A stretch of DNA of 64,000 nt from Rhabditophanes sp. KR3021 (Eukaryota > Nematoda > Chromadorea > Rhabditida > Alloionematidae): NCBI GenBank assembly GCA_963281155.1, contig CAUJLY010000001.1, forward strand, positions 8,866,001 to 8,930,000. The letters are read 5' to 3'. Positions within the stretch are counted from its first letter, which is position 1; the number at the start of each line of letters is the position of its first letter. The notes beneath the pieces are model-generated. The model did not search any database. It saw nothing but the letters and a program-made list of their open reading frames with translations, and was not told where the DNA came from. The position numbers and the translations under genes were made by a program. Below are positions 38,148-50,616 of the stretch, one piece after another.

Positions 38148-40949
38148 ATTAATCTTATTATTTGATTCACGTCATCACTGTAAAATAAAGTTCATTTTAA
38201 TTATGTGTCTTTTGCTGCATAATAAAAGTTTACAAAAATGTAACAAGTTATGGATCAACATTTATATACTACATTTATAATAGATTCTTCCATACACTTT
38301 TGATCTGAATTCAGTTACATTTAATCATCCGACATACTAATTCTTTAGCAATCTACAAATCCATCGCTAAGCCGTTACTAGCAAAACTTGCAAATTAAAT
38401 TCATCTTATGTAAACTAAACTTTATCATACTTCCCGTTAAAAAATTAATTGCGAAATTTGTATGACTATTGCAAGTGAATCATAAACGTACACTTTAATT
38501 TCAAACAATCTTTTTAAGAACAAATGTATACAAGTAAACGCAGTTATTTTTTAAACTTCCGCCACAAAAATACTTTATTTGTTTGTGAAATAATTTCCTT
38601 TAACAAGGTCTCTTTTTAAATTAATCCTGACCTAATCTTCAAACAATGGTAAATAAATGGTAATTTGAACCTACACACTCACCTACCAACATGCCATTAA
38701 ACTTACCATAAAATTAATCCCGTTACGTAAAAGGGAAAGCTTCTCATATATACGTATTTGTTAAATGGTTATGACACATCGGGGGTTCCTTTTATTTAAA
38801 TTAAACTGACATCCTCATCTAACGTTCCATAACTGTCCCTACTTATAATTACCTCCAAAGTTGGATGAAAAGCCTAAATCAGGTAGTATCTCAATTAAAT
38901 GCTTTTGTAATAGACTCAAGATGCATTTCATTTACAGTCAAGTGTTCTTAAAACATTCTATCTCCAACGTCCATCTTTTACATATTAACGCTAAGTCCTT
39001 ACACTTGCTAACTTGTTCACTTGCACCTACAAACAAAAAAGACACTACTTTATGCATCAAAAGGTACAAATTTTATAATGAATTGTTCTATATATTTATT
39101 ATAATCCCTACCTGACAATACATAAATATATACATTCCGTAAATACAAATAAAAATATAGGTACCTATATTAACTTGTTAATGGTGCTTTGTCATTGTTT
39201 ACATTAATATTTTGAAGTTGGCGCAGATCAGGGCAAGACCGTCTTCACGCATCAAAATGTGTTCTTATTTTAAATGCACAATCCTTTCTATTTTTATTTC
39301 TTTTTTGCGGTTAATAAATTTTTGATCGGCATCTTGCCCTTTCCCTAAACTGGTCATAAATCCATTAAAATGAAGTTCTGTTGTGGCAAATGGTAGATAT
39401 TATTTAGTTATTCATCATTTACGTATTCTTATAAAACTTTCTCTTCTTTTGCCAACATCAAAGCCATCTCTCCAAAAATATACCGACAAACGCAGACTTG
39501 TTCTCAATGTTTTTATATCATTCCAACTTTATGACCTCAAACTCAATTACGATTGAAATTGGAGATGTTTTCTTTGAACAGTACATATAATAAATGCATT
39601 TGTAACTGTAAATTGTTCGGGTCAAAAACATCTTTAAAGACTTTCATCAAATTAACTTTTCATAATAAGCCGCATTGTTAATAACTCTCAAATTAGCAAC
39701 AACAAACCTTGCTTTTTACTTTCTTTTGACTTTACCAGATGTGTGAAGTAGTGTCATGTTGTATTTCATATTTATATCCCTACCAATAAACCACTTTAAA
39801 ACAATCACAATACCCTATTTGGGCAATTGGACATGCCACTTCTTTTTAGGAATGATTGTAAATTATTATTTTTGGCATTTGTCACACTTAGTATTTTGGA
39901 TTTTGGCACTGATCTTGGCACTGCCAGCTTTTAAAAGACTTTCTATTAACTATCCCATTTCCTGATCCACTATTTAAAATCATTTTCACACCATAAAAGA
40001 TCTTCTATTTTTAAATTAAAAGATAAAAAATAGTCTTTTACTACATGACATAAATCACCCTTAAATCAACGTGATCAGATAGATAAAAATGGAGTCGTAA
40101 CTTTTATACTACTTGATTTGAATTTAAGCAAACTACATCACATAACATCATATTCCCATCTCCATCTAAATTCCATATTCTCCCATTTCTTAATTAGCAC
40201 TTTCAAAGCATTCTGTCACCATTTGGTATCTTTTAACACTCCCAATCTATCTCCTTAAATCAACGTCCATCACATTCAGACAACTGCTTCATTACCGCTT
40301 GCAAAAGTAGTTTACAGCAATAGCACAAAACTTATTCCTTGACATTGTCCACATTTACCCCCTATATCACAATCACAACCCATATCTTTTCATTGATGCC
40401 AATTTGTACCTAGTAATTATCAAATCAATTGACACAATGAACGCTTTCTTTAAAACACGATATTAAAACATACTTATCAATTAAATTCACCCTATTTACA
40501 ACAAAAGTCCCCCCTCAACGACAAAACATAGCTTTTTTATTGTTTACAAACATCACTTTAATTATATGTACACTTTTGTAGGGGCGTGCCACCACCAACA
40601 AGCTTCACAAATTAATTTTACTCGACTCGCGCACAAACATATATCACCCCATCAACTCGAACCGACCTCCTTCGGTATATTTTGAGCTTAGTCACTGCGT
40701 GATCATTTCGCACTTTGTGTTTAATGTGTCTTTTAACCGTAACAATTTTACATTTCTATTTGATTCAATTTAATTAAAAAAAGAATGCGACACCAACACA
40801 CTCTTCCTGTCTTCATAAGACTGGTTGGGGACTTTTGACGTGATATATCAAAGCTAAATGCTTTCTACACTATTAATCGTATTTGCTTCACCTAATCCTA
40901 TTATTCATTCTTTTAGCATACAAATAAATATTTTATTAATGAAGTTATA
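38148..40949. other. Gene-free region upstream of the glypican gene
   Basis: About 2.8 kb. I see no credible exon. The small hydrophobic frame at 39756-39965 has no support. The right half (39.9-40.8 kb) is clearly C-poor on one strand and rich in CA/CT on the other, a local strand skew. It should hold the glypican promoter. Confidence 0.4.
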
Positions 40950-43815
40950 ATGAGACAGTTTCGTCATTTTATTTTACTTCTAAGTACAATACACTTGGTG
41001 CAATCAATTCCCCACAAAGACAACCAAACATGCCATTTTTTAAAATCTACCTCATTCGACTTATCATCCATCCCATCAAGCCCAAAACACCCCTCAAACC
41101 TTACAATCTGCTCAACTTCGAAATCAACCTGCTGTACTACCTTCCTCGAAGACCAAATGACGATTGTAATCAAGCAAAAGATCGAGCACAAGCTCCAAGA
41201 TCAAATCTATATGATGAGAGACTTCTTTGAGCGGCATCTTATTAGCTTTAAACGTAAGTGACACTACATATGATCTGAACAAATATCTTTGTTTAGTGTG
41301 AGTAAGATTAAGTTGCTTATTATGCAAGTTTTGACACTCACTTTATGGAACTGTGTTTACAACTATCGGCGTTTTTCTTATTAACATCTTTTATTATAGA
41401 AACATTGCGAGATCAATTACTATCGAATAAATTCGACTTAGACCAGATGTTTACTAAAACGTATGGACCATTTTATAAGTCCAATGCTGAGGTATGTCAA
41501 AAATAAATTGAAACAAAATTGAATCATGCCCAACACACCTGCATTCCTATTTAATCTCTTAAAAGTTAAAAAAATATTTCAACCAACTTACACCTGTTAT
41601 AGCGGTATTATTTAAACAAAAGAAGGTATTTCTTTGATTGCGTCCATTCAAAGACAAAATTAATCATATAATGGTAGATGGGTAACACTTTAATTATTAT
41701 TTAAATGATCATGCTGTTGGTGAATGATTAAGATGGTTTAAAAGAAGGATTGTTTTGATTGTTAGCTTGACCTTTGTGGCTTTTTGATTAGACAAAGGGG
41801 ACATTATTTGGGGTGCATCAGAAGAAAGGCAAATATTTGTGGTAGCGAGTGAGTATTTGTTACAACATAATACTCATTTAAAGTTTTCAAAATGAAGCTA
41901 TTTATTTAAACAAATTACCAACAATTTATAATTAAATGTTTTTTAAATATTTTATTTGGCCAAGTTAATAACAGTTTCCTTTATTTACAGATATTCGAAA
42001 CTTTCTACAATGACTTGGACTCATACCTCTATTCATCCTCCTTCCAACCCCTACCCCACCTCATAGACACCTTCTTCGAACGGACATATTTAAAAATGTT
42101 TGAACTCCTCAACCCCCTCAAGAAAATCGAAACAGACGAACAAGAGATCTGTCTAAAGAAAATGAGACATGACCTCAAGCCATTCGGTCCTTTCCCCAAG
42201 AGAATCAATGTCCAACTAAGCAAAAGCTTGACAGTATGGAGAACTTTTTTCGAAGTGATAGCTGGAATAGTTGATCAATTACATTCCCTACTTGATGTAA
42301 GTAACTAAAAAAATAAAATTTACTTAATTTTCCAGACTAAAATTCCAACGAAATGTCTCACTGAATTAGTCCAAATGCAACTTTGCCCCATCTGCACCCT
42401 CAACCAACTTCCCTCTTCCTCAACTAAACCATGTGCAAATTATTGCTCCAACGTATTAAGGGGATGCCTGGCTGAGTATGCCGAAATAGATGCTCAATGG
42501 ATGCCACTAATTGGTCAGTTTACCGACTCTATCAAATACTACTACCTTCCACTAATTAGAGTTAGGACATATTATTTTGGAGGGTTGTTTGTGTGGTGGT
42601 GCCGCCGTTACCCCTAATCTATATAATTATTCATTTTGTCTTTTTTGAGGTAATTAGGATTAGAGAGGTTGACAAAAAGTTTGTTAGGAATGATTACTTT
42701 TTTGAAGTAATTACAAAAGACGGCACCTTCTTTTGATCTCATTGAAAGATATGCATTATGCAAAGAAAGTGCATCCTCACACATAACCTTAATAAGTACA
42801 ACAAATGTTTAAACTGACTAATATCGTTAACATAAATTCCCTTACCTGAGTAATATATTTTTTAAATGACAACGGAACCAATCAAAAGTTTAACTTTATT
42901 TGTCAAAGTCTTTGTGATGTTAATGATGTGTAATGGTCTATTTTAGATTCATTGAACCAAGTTTTGACAAGGTTAAGGGATGTGGCTAATCCCATTCAGG
43001 TGCTGGCTCCACTTCCGGCTCAAATAAGTCAGGCAATAATGAATTTTCAAGAAAGAGGCGCCGAAATTTCGTCGCGTCTCATCATTAATTGCTTTGAAAA
43101 TGCACCGATTCGGCCTCTTGCCCGTCACAAAAGGGAAATGGATGAGTATGTGGGAAGTGAGTTGGTGTTCACCCACAAAAGCAATTCAATAAAAAAGAAA
43201 AAAGACATAAATGTGGTAGGAAGGATGATCGACAACTTTTCTGACCAACTCAAAAGAATGCGTTCATTCTGGAAGACATTACCAACTAATTTATGTGGCG
43301 AAATTGGTTCCAAAGAAAATAAACACTGTTGGAGTGGGAGTGAGGTGACGGCCATCTACAAATACAAAGTGATCGGAGAGGGTGTCAAAAGACAAAAATA
43401 TAACCCCGAATTTAAGTCACAACACTTGTTTTTGAGCTTGTCGAAGGAAACTTTCTTGAATGAACGAATCAAATTTGTTGTGTTTGGTGATTCCTTAGAC
43501 AAAAGTATCAATTCTTACAAAAGAAATGAAGTAGTGGAGGGTAGTGGTAAGGCAAAAGAAGTTGCATTAAGTAAGTCTATTCTGGAGGATGACGAAGACA
43601 ACGACGAGTATGAAGGGTCAGGGATGGAAATGGAACCCCAAATGCATTACACCTCCGAGTCAGACGCTTTATCCTCTGACTCAAAGTCCACAAAATCTGT
43701 GGCCTCCTCAGCCTCCTCTCGCTACGGACACGAAAGGATAAGTGGGTTAGTGGTATTCTTGGTAATCCTACCACTGGCATCTCTCTCACTTCTCCTCAAA
43801 ATGATATTCCACTAA
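40950..43815 (+). CDS. Glypican (GPI-anchored heparan sulfate proteoglycan core)
   Basis: The five exons are 40950-41253, 41400-41491, 41991-42296, 42336-42513 and 42947-43815, all in phase, giving 582 residues. A signal peptide (MRQFRHFILLLSTIHLVQS) is followed by the N-lobe Cys pattern (CxxxxSTCC) and the glypican block CANYCSNVLRGCLAEY in exon 4. A long acidic region carries Ser-Gly sites next to acidic residues (VEGSGK, DEYEGSGMEME), the usual heparan sulfate attachment context. The C-terminal hydrophobic tail is a GPI signal. Glypicans bind growth factors and tune Wnt, BMP and Hedgehog signalling. Caenorhabditis has two (gpn-1, lon-2), and I cannot tell which this is. It converges on the stomatin gene, 130 bp away. 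Confidence 0.88.
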
Positions 43816-43945
43816 CGAGAGTCATTTGTATTAATACAACTATTTACCGGTCACTTTTTTATTCAACTTCTTTAAATTGCTTATACTCAAAATTCTATAT
43901 AATAAAATTGATTTTACTAGGAGTTGGTGTGTTTTATGTACAGGA

Positions 43946-46922
43946 TTATACAATATTTCGCATGTTAATTAGGGAGGCTTTGAGTTGGTCTGCGACTTGG
44001 TTGGGTACTACGATCGGTGACATATCAAACCCAGGCCCGTCATTTTTCTTGCCATGACTGTCTTTCTTTTTCTTCATGCGGGCAAGGAAGATGCGAACCA
44101 AGTCCATCGGGTATGGTACGACGATTGTTCTGTTCTTGACTTGAGCGACGTGGCCGAGGGTTTGGAGGTATCTCAAGTATACTGAGATCGTATTTTGAGC
44201 CATCACATTGGCAGCATCTACCAACGCGTACGAAGCCAACAATTCTCCCTCACACATGACGACTTTGGCATTGGCACGGCGGGACTCTTGAGCTTCAACG
44301 GCCATGGATTTCATCATGTTTGCCTGAAGTCTGATATCCTTAATTTCGACCCTTTGTACTTTGACGCCCTAAAAAGGAAAAAAAGCGTTAATGTTCTCGA
44401 ATGTACCGCCTCAAATGCTACTCATAATCCAAATTCACTCACCCATGGCGATGTTCCATCATCTAAAACTTTCTCCGTCACACTAGCAATATTGTCACGC
44501 TCCTAAAAACAAACCATTAAACAAACAACTCCACCATCTCAATAGACTTTCCTGAAGTATTTCGGAAAGTGTCTTGGTTCCCAACACATTCCTCAATGTA
44601 GTTTGTGCCAACAATTTAGTCGAAAATTGGGCATCGTTGACGTTCGTTACCGAGATGACAGGATTAGAGATCCTGAAGTAGATGACTGCTTCGACTGAGA
44701 CGGTGACTGAGTCTCGGGACAATATTTCCTGTCTAAAAAAGAAATCGGAAAAGGAGAGTTAGTTGGTGGGGAGAGAGAAAGAAAACATACGCCGGAACGT
44801 CAAACGACAAGACCCTCAAATCAACGATCTTGTATGTATCCATGCAAGGAATGACGAAATATAGGCCTGGCCCTTTCAAACCGCTTCCTCCCAGCAGACG
44901 CCCCAGCCTGAAGATGACGGCTCGTTCGTATTCTTTGCAAATCTTGACACAAAACATCAAGGACCAGGGCAAAGTTAGGGCCAGGAAGAAGACTGAGACT
45001 GCGTAGAGGATGATACTGACGATGGATGTTTTGTTGGTGCCGGGATCGTCGTACAGGTGGCGTGTTCTGATGAGCCAGGACTGGGAACGAGCCCGGATCG
45101 GGATCTTCTCGAGGGTGTCCTTAAATAAATGAATGTCATTTTACACCAAGAAAGGGCTTAAATTTTGGGACAAATATACAAAACTCCATCAAAAACAAAC
45201 ATCCTCCCCATCATCATCATCTGTGGGCACCGTCAGGTAACTCATAACCGGGACCGGAACAGCAAAGGCATTAACCTCGTCAGTGCCAGAAGATCCAATC
45301 GAGTCGTGGAAATGAGTAGTCCTCGTCATCAATTTTCTCCTCCTCTGACTCGTACTCATCAACGAAATAGGAATAGATGTTCCGATATTTATAAGGGAAT
45401 AACCTATAGTAGGTCGGTCCTTCGTCTCAGACTTGGTGAAGGGAATCATTGTAGGGGATATGTTAATAAATAAAAGGAAATAGCAATAATAATGATAATA
45501 ATGAATATTTATCAAATACTTTGGGTGCTCTTATTCTTTGGCCTGAAGCAACTTCCACCAATATAAATAACCAAAAAAGCTACTCAAAGACAATCTCAAT
45601 CAGGATATGATAATCTCTTTTTTATTTTCACAAACAAAAGTCCATCCAATCCTTCTCTTTCCCTGGCTAATTATTAAAATAAACAAAATTTAAGTGATGC
45701 CTCTATCAAAAAGGAGGCAAAAGTAACTTTTGATGACACAAACAACAAATAAATTAGATAACTTGTTCCTTTTTTGTTCAGGACCAGTAAATAAATATTT
45801 ATAGAATGTAGTAGATGTGTAGGTCTTCAAGTATCTTTATATGATAAAGGAGTAAAGTACTTTTGTTGGTGGAGATATTATGGATGGGGTGTGAGGGGCT
45901 CATTTCTTTTATTCCAATTTAATACATTACTATGGTGTATCATCAAGCCTGGATGAAGATGTGTGTACTAAAAAAGTGTGGTATTATCCGGTGAATTAGG
46001 GATGGGTGGGGTGGTGGTTTTGTGGTTTGTTAATTTCAAACATTAGCTTTCACTCACCAGATGACTATTTAATTGGGTGTGGTGGAGTAAGTTTGGAGTT
46101 AGGTAAGAATTGTGGTAGTTTAATGACAAGATGATATATCACTTCGGTTAACTAATTAGAACCAGTCATTTGTTTGATGACACGCCATTTTTAGATTAAT
46201 ATTTAGAACCTTTTTAGTGCCGTCAATAGATAATGAGTTTTGGTAGGAGTGAAATGTTTGTTTTTGGTGGCTTTAATGGAGAAGGCATAATAAATTATTT
46301 GGATAGCCCACAAATGAGATACCCTTCGATGAGGAGGCCTTTCTATTTCGATGCCTCCGATCGTTATTGGACTTGGTGGGAAAAGAAGGCCTGGGCAAGG
46401 TGGTCCTCCGTCGGCTCGTTGTGGGGGGCAATTAGATTTTGTAGGAGTGGAGGATCCCGAGGAGTTGGACGAAACATTTAGATCTTCCATTATTTGAGGC
46501 ACGTTATAATAATGGTATTCGTCGTCTTGACTAGGACCAGCATACTCATAGTTAGATAAAGTAGTCGTTCTCCTCATCAGTCTTTCTCGCCTCTGGGAAG
46601 CTGACATGCGGTGGAGATGTTGTGAAGGCTTGGGAGTTTCAGTAACTATCTTAGATTCAAATGCACTTAAATTGATCGAAGGAACCTGATATTTACTCAA
46701 CGACTCCGAAGTCTGCAAATTAATTCCTGAACCCTTAATAGAAGTTGCTGAATGTGAAGGTGAAATAGGAATAGAATGGAATTGGGAAGAGGAGGGCAAT
46801 TGGACATTGACGGTGGATATTGTCCCAGAACCGAATCCTCCCGGACCCCATTTCCGATGGTGGATCTCTGGACCTTTGGAGGGACTACTTCCTCTGTTGT
46901 CATTGTTATCTGAGGACATCAA
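43946..46922 (-). CDS. Stomatin/SPFH-family membrane protein, long isoform
   Basis: The shared exons are 45119-44791, 44732-44552, 44502-44443 and 44368-43946. In this isoform the first exon is 46922-46323 (200 codons, donor AGG|GTATCT), giving 530 residues. After a Ser/Pro-rich N-terminus comes a hydrophobic hairpin (ILYAVSVFFLALTLPWSLMF), then the stomatin signature EYERAVIFRLGR, GPGLYFVIPCMDTY, the PHB domain (SVTVSVEAVIYFRISNP, TLRNVLGTKTLSEIL) and YLRYLQTL. Stomatins of the MEC-2/UNC-1/STO type coat the inner membrane face and regulate ion channels. The intron between the second and third shared exons (44551-44503) begins GAAAGT, not GT; without its removal the protein stops early. At least three other first exons are possible and are listed separately. 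Confidence 0.85.
45201..45449 (-). CDS. Alternative first exon D of the stomatin gene
   Basis: An ATG at 45449 opens 83 codons, ending GAG GAT before a GTTTGT donor in phase 0. It joins in frame to the shared exon at 45119, giving a 413-residue isoform. It contains STSQRRRKLMTRTT, closely related to SASQRRERLMRRTT in the long first exon, so the two look like a duplicated exon used alternatively. The upstream sequence is free of other coding signal. Confidence 0.6.
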
Positions 46923-47479
46923 TATTTAATTTTAGTTTCTGTTTTGTAATAGATCGGTTAGGTAATATGTGAATAAACAAATGCCAAAAGTGTACCCAAT
47001 CCCTGTACCACCAACTTATTAATAAAAGAATATACTGGAGTATTATATGCAAAAGCCTACTTAAAACAAATAGACAAAACACCCTTTTCATACAATCTTA
47101 ACTAATATAATAATCTCACTTTTGATTGACTAACAAGACAATCTCTTCCCTATTGTTTCCTACCCAACTCAACATTAATATATGCATATTTGAGGCCACT
47201 TCTCTTTTTTGTGTCAATTAAAAGAGCTTTATTGGATGTAATGATATGTAATTGGGAGAAGTGGCATTGGGCTCGATTAAAAGAATCAACATTAAATGAA
47301 TGGGCCGATAAATAAATCATTTTGTTTAGGATATCAAAATCAGATTGAATTAACATAAAAATGATATGAAAATGATAATAAGGGGTGGGTTTTTTAAGGT
47401 AAGAAATAATGAAATGTTATTTAGAAACAAATAAAAAAGTGTTTATAAATTTTGAAAGCCACAAAACAAAATTTCTTAC

Positions 47480-47518
47480 GTAATCCTGAACTCTCAGCTT
47501 GCCTTGTTTTGACGACAT
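47480..47518 (-). CDS. Alternative short first exon B of the stomatin gene
   Basis: An ATG at 47518 followed by 13 codons (MSSKQGKLRVQDY) ends at a good GTAAGA donor in phase 0, matching the shared acceptor at 45119. Such a short exon could arise by chance. Support comes from the phase and from the absence of other coding signal nearby. An alternative reading as an internal exon would break the frame. Confidence 0.35.
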
Positions 47519-48423
47519 CACACACCTCTTCCTTCAGCTATTCAATTTAAAAGATATTAAGTTGATTTTTTTGTGCTGCTAACCACTTTATATAATAAAT
47601 AATGATAGAAGTAAGGTTGTTCGGAAATAATAATAATTAGATTTTTGATAACTTTACAATATAATAGATGTCAACAGACTCTTCCTCCAACAACCACTCC
47701 TTTGCCTATTTGTGATTGAAGTGAAAGGTGATGGAATCTAAGTATGACAGATCTCTCTAGAAACCGCAACAAATCTCAACTATTCTACTATTTACAAATA
47801 TCAAGCTAACTTAATTTTGCAAAATCTAAACAAAAAATGTTTCCTCCTCAAAATAAAAGTACTTTTACAAAAAGAGGATGTTTATTGTCAAAACAATATA
47901 TATACATTAGATAAATGTAGCATTCAAATCCTTCTGTACAAATATATACATTTTGTCAAAAGACCACATTCTTGACCCAAACAATTGACACATCCCAAAA
48001 AGCTTGGCCCAAAAGTCAAAACTTATACTATTTATCCTGTTTATGGTGATGTTGTTATGGGTAAAAAATCAAATGTAGTGATAAAATTGGGAAAAGTATA
48101 TTTTTGAAGAGAAAGTGGCATTGTTTAATCATCTAACTTTACCTCTCTTGGGGATTTTGGTGAGAAATATGGTTAGGATGGTTTAAAGGAAATGTTTAGT
48201 CATGACTAAAATGATGTATTGGAGTTGGTTTGAGTGAAGTAATATTTACATAAGAGTCCATGCAATTTATGAGTAAATTAAAACATAACACAATGGAGGA
48301 TATTAAAGGTGGGGAGGTTTAAAAGTTTGTCCTTTGTCTTTGGAAACATTTAAAATAAATGATGGAGAGGGGATGTTTGTTTTAAAAAAAGGTAATTATG
48401 CCCCCAATATAGACAAAACTTAC

Positions 48424-48543
48424 ATCTACCTGCTCACATTCTTCCTTAATCTGAGCCTGGACAACTTCCATTGTTCGTCTAGGCCTGCTTTTTCCTTTAA
48501 ATCGAAATGAAGACCGGATCCTAGAAACAAATGGGCTGGACAT
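48424..48543 (-). CDS. Alternative first exon A of the stomatin gene
   Basis: An ATG at 48543 opens exactly 40 codons, basic then acidic (SRIRSSFRFKGKSRPRR... IKEECEQVD). It ends at a perfect GTAAGT donor in phase 0, so it can splice to the shared exon at 45119 across about 3.3 kb. The start has a run of A residues before it, as usual in nematodes. There is no other gene on this strand to which it could belong without crossing the hedgehog-related gene. Confidence 0.55.
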
Positions 48544-50616
48544 TTTTGTTCTTTTTTTTTGTTATTTCATTAATTTATGATTGTTAAATATTTGTAAATT
48601 GAATATATATTTTCATATGTAAATGGCAACTTTCAAGTACTTTTTACATATATTTTGAAGTTAACAAGTAAGTATGTTATTAAGTTGGGCTGGTTTGAGT
48701 TTGGAAGAAATGTAAATGTGGCGTGAGAATGTTTGAGTTATTCAAATAGTGGAGATCTATAAATTTATATATATAAAATAAATTGGTTATGAATAATGGA
48801 TATTGGGCTGGTTTGGTTTATTTGTTTTAGAGGTAATATTGAAGAAGGTATTGGGTAATAAAATAAAAATTAGGCAAAAGATAGTTTAATAACATTTATT
48901 TGGAAGTGTTTTTTGTATGTCAAAAGCAAAATGTAAATCATTAATAATTAGAGTTGATGATATGAGTTAATAAATTAACTAAATTTTACTTGGCCATATA
49001 AATGAGTGGCGTTAGATGAATGGTGGGTAAATAAGAGCTTAAATGAGTAATCGTTACATCAGCACCCATAAATATATATATGTCGCTTTTATCCAGAAGG
49101 TAAGCCTTGCCATATATATACCCTTCAATGAGAACTTATTTTTTTAATTACATCACCACTGTGGCATAGTAAATAATTACTTGGCAATTTTTTAAAAAAA
49201 AGAAAGCGGATGTTTGTAAGGAGGAAAGATTTCCGTAATTTTTAGTTATTTGGATGGATCGTTTTATAGATAAATACTTAATATGACTACTAAATAATTG
49301 ATTGCATATTATAGCAAATTTGTTAATAATAATAAAATTTATTAAAAATAAAAAAAATTATTAGAATGAATGTATTTAAAATGATATAATCTACTTTGAG
49401 TAGTGGAGTAGTTTAAAATAAATAAATATAATATTGAAAAGTGTATAGAGATACTTTGATAAGTAGCAAATATACACAAACTGAACAATTAGTTTCCAAA
49501 AATACTATTTGTGTGTTCTTTATCAAAAAAAGAGGAACTTAAGAAATATATTTATATGCGAACAATAAAAGTTACTTTTGACAAATTGACTAGGGCTGTT
49601 TGTAGATCCTGGAGACAAATTTAGGATATATTGTGTGATAGTGGATAAACGAAGTTTTAAACTTCTTGATACATCCTCACAACAACATTTATTCCTATTA
49701 ACTTAATATGTTAAACTTTTGATATCTGTAACACGATACATCTAACATCATTTTTATTACTTTTAATGCCACAAAGGGGAAACATTCAAAGTCAGCATCA
49801 TACTTTCGCTTCACAAACCACTATTAAACAAAGGAAATATCAAAAAATATCATATCAATATATCAAAAATATCATATATTTTATATAATACGAGATAACT
49901 CTTTCTGGTAGTTAAGAGTAAGTTAATAAAGGAGTAGATGATAAATTTATGCGCATTCGCGATGAATCTTTTTCTTATAATTTCGTGGTTTAGTCCTTCA
50001 AAATAAATGAGTATGTAAATTAATAATTACGATTTGTAAATTTATTAACTCTACGCATCATCTAGTGGCATAAACTTCAAATTCAGAGTATATGTTTGGA
50101 GAGGAAGACAGGCGAGGTCATAATTAATGAACATTTACTATTATATCATTGTACTTGTTACATCTGTTTTAAACATATTTGTCCAACCATAAACATCCCC
50201 ATTGGCCACATTTATTTCTACAAATTTATATTTATACCACCATCAACATTTTAATACTATTTATAATATAATTTAAAAAAACCACCCAAAAGTATCCTCT
50301 CTAATCTTTACCAAAAAGGCCCCTTACTTACTTCCTAAACTCCAAATTAAATTTTCATTATTTGATAGCTGACAACCCCAAAAACATCATTATACTTTAA
50401 ATTACGGAGAAAGAGTCCACACAAAAAAAATAATCTTATTACACATTTTCTTCAATAAAGTACTTTTCCAACAAACAATAACTCAACTACAAAATATTTT
50501 ATTATCTTTGATAAATGAATTAATAATAAATTAACCAAAAAGGAAACACCCACTTTGTGGGATATAAGAATGGTAGATTTAATTTACTTGTACTCTAGGG
50601 AAGATTCGTAACTTTA
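48544..50616. other. AT-rich gene-free region
   Basis: About 2.1 kb of very AT-rich sequence between the stomatin upstream exon and the 3' end of the hedgehog-related gene. I see no exon and no repeat long enough to name. Confidence 0.4.
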
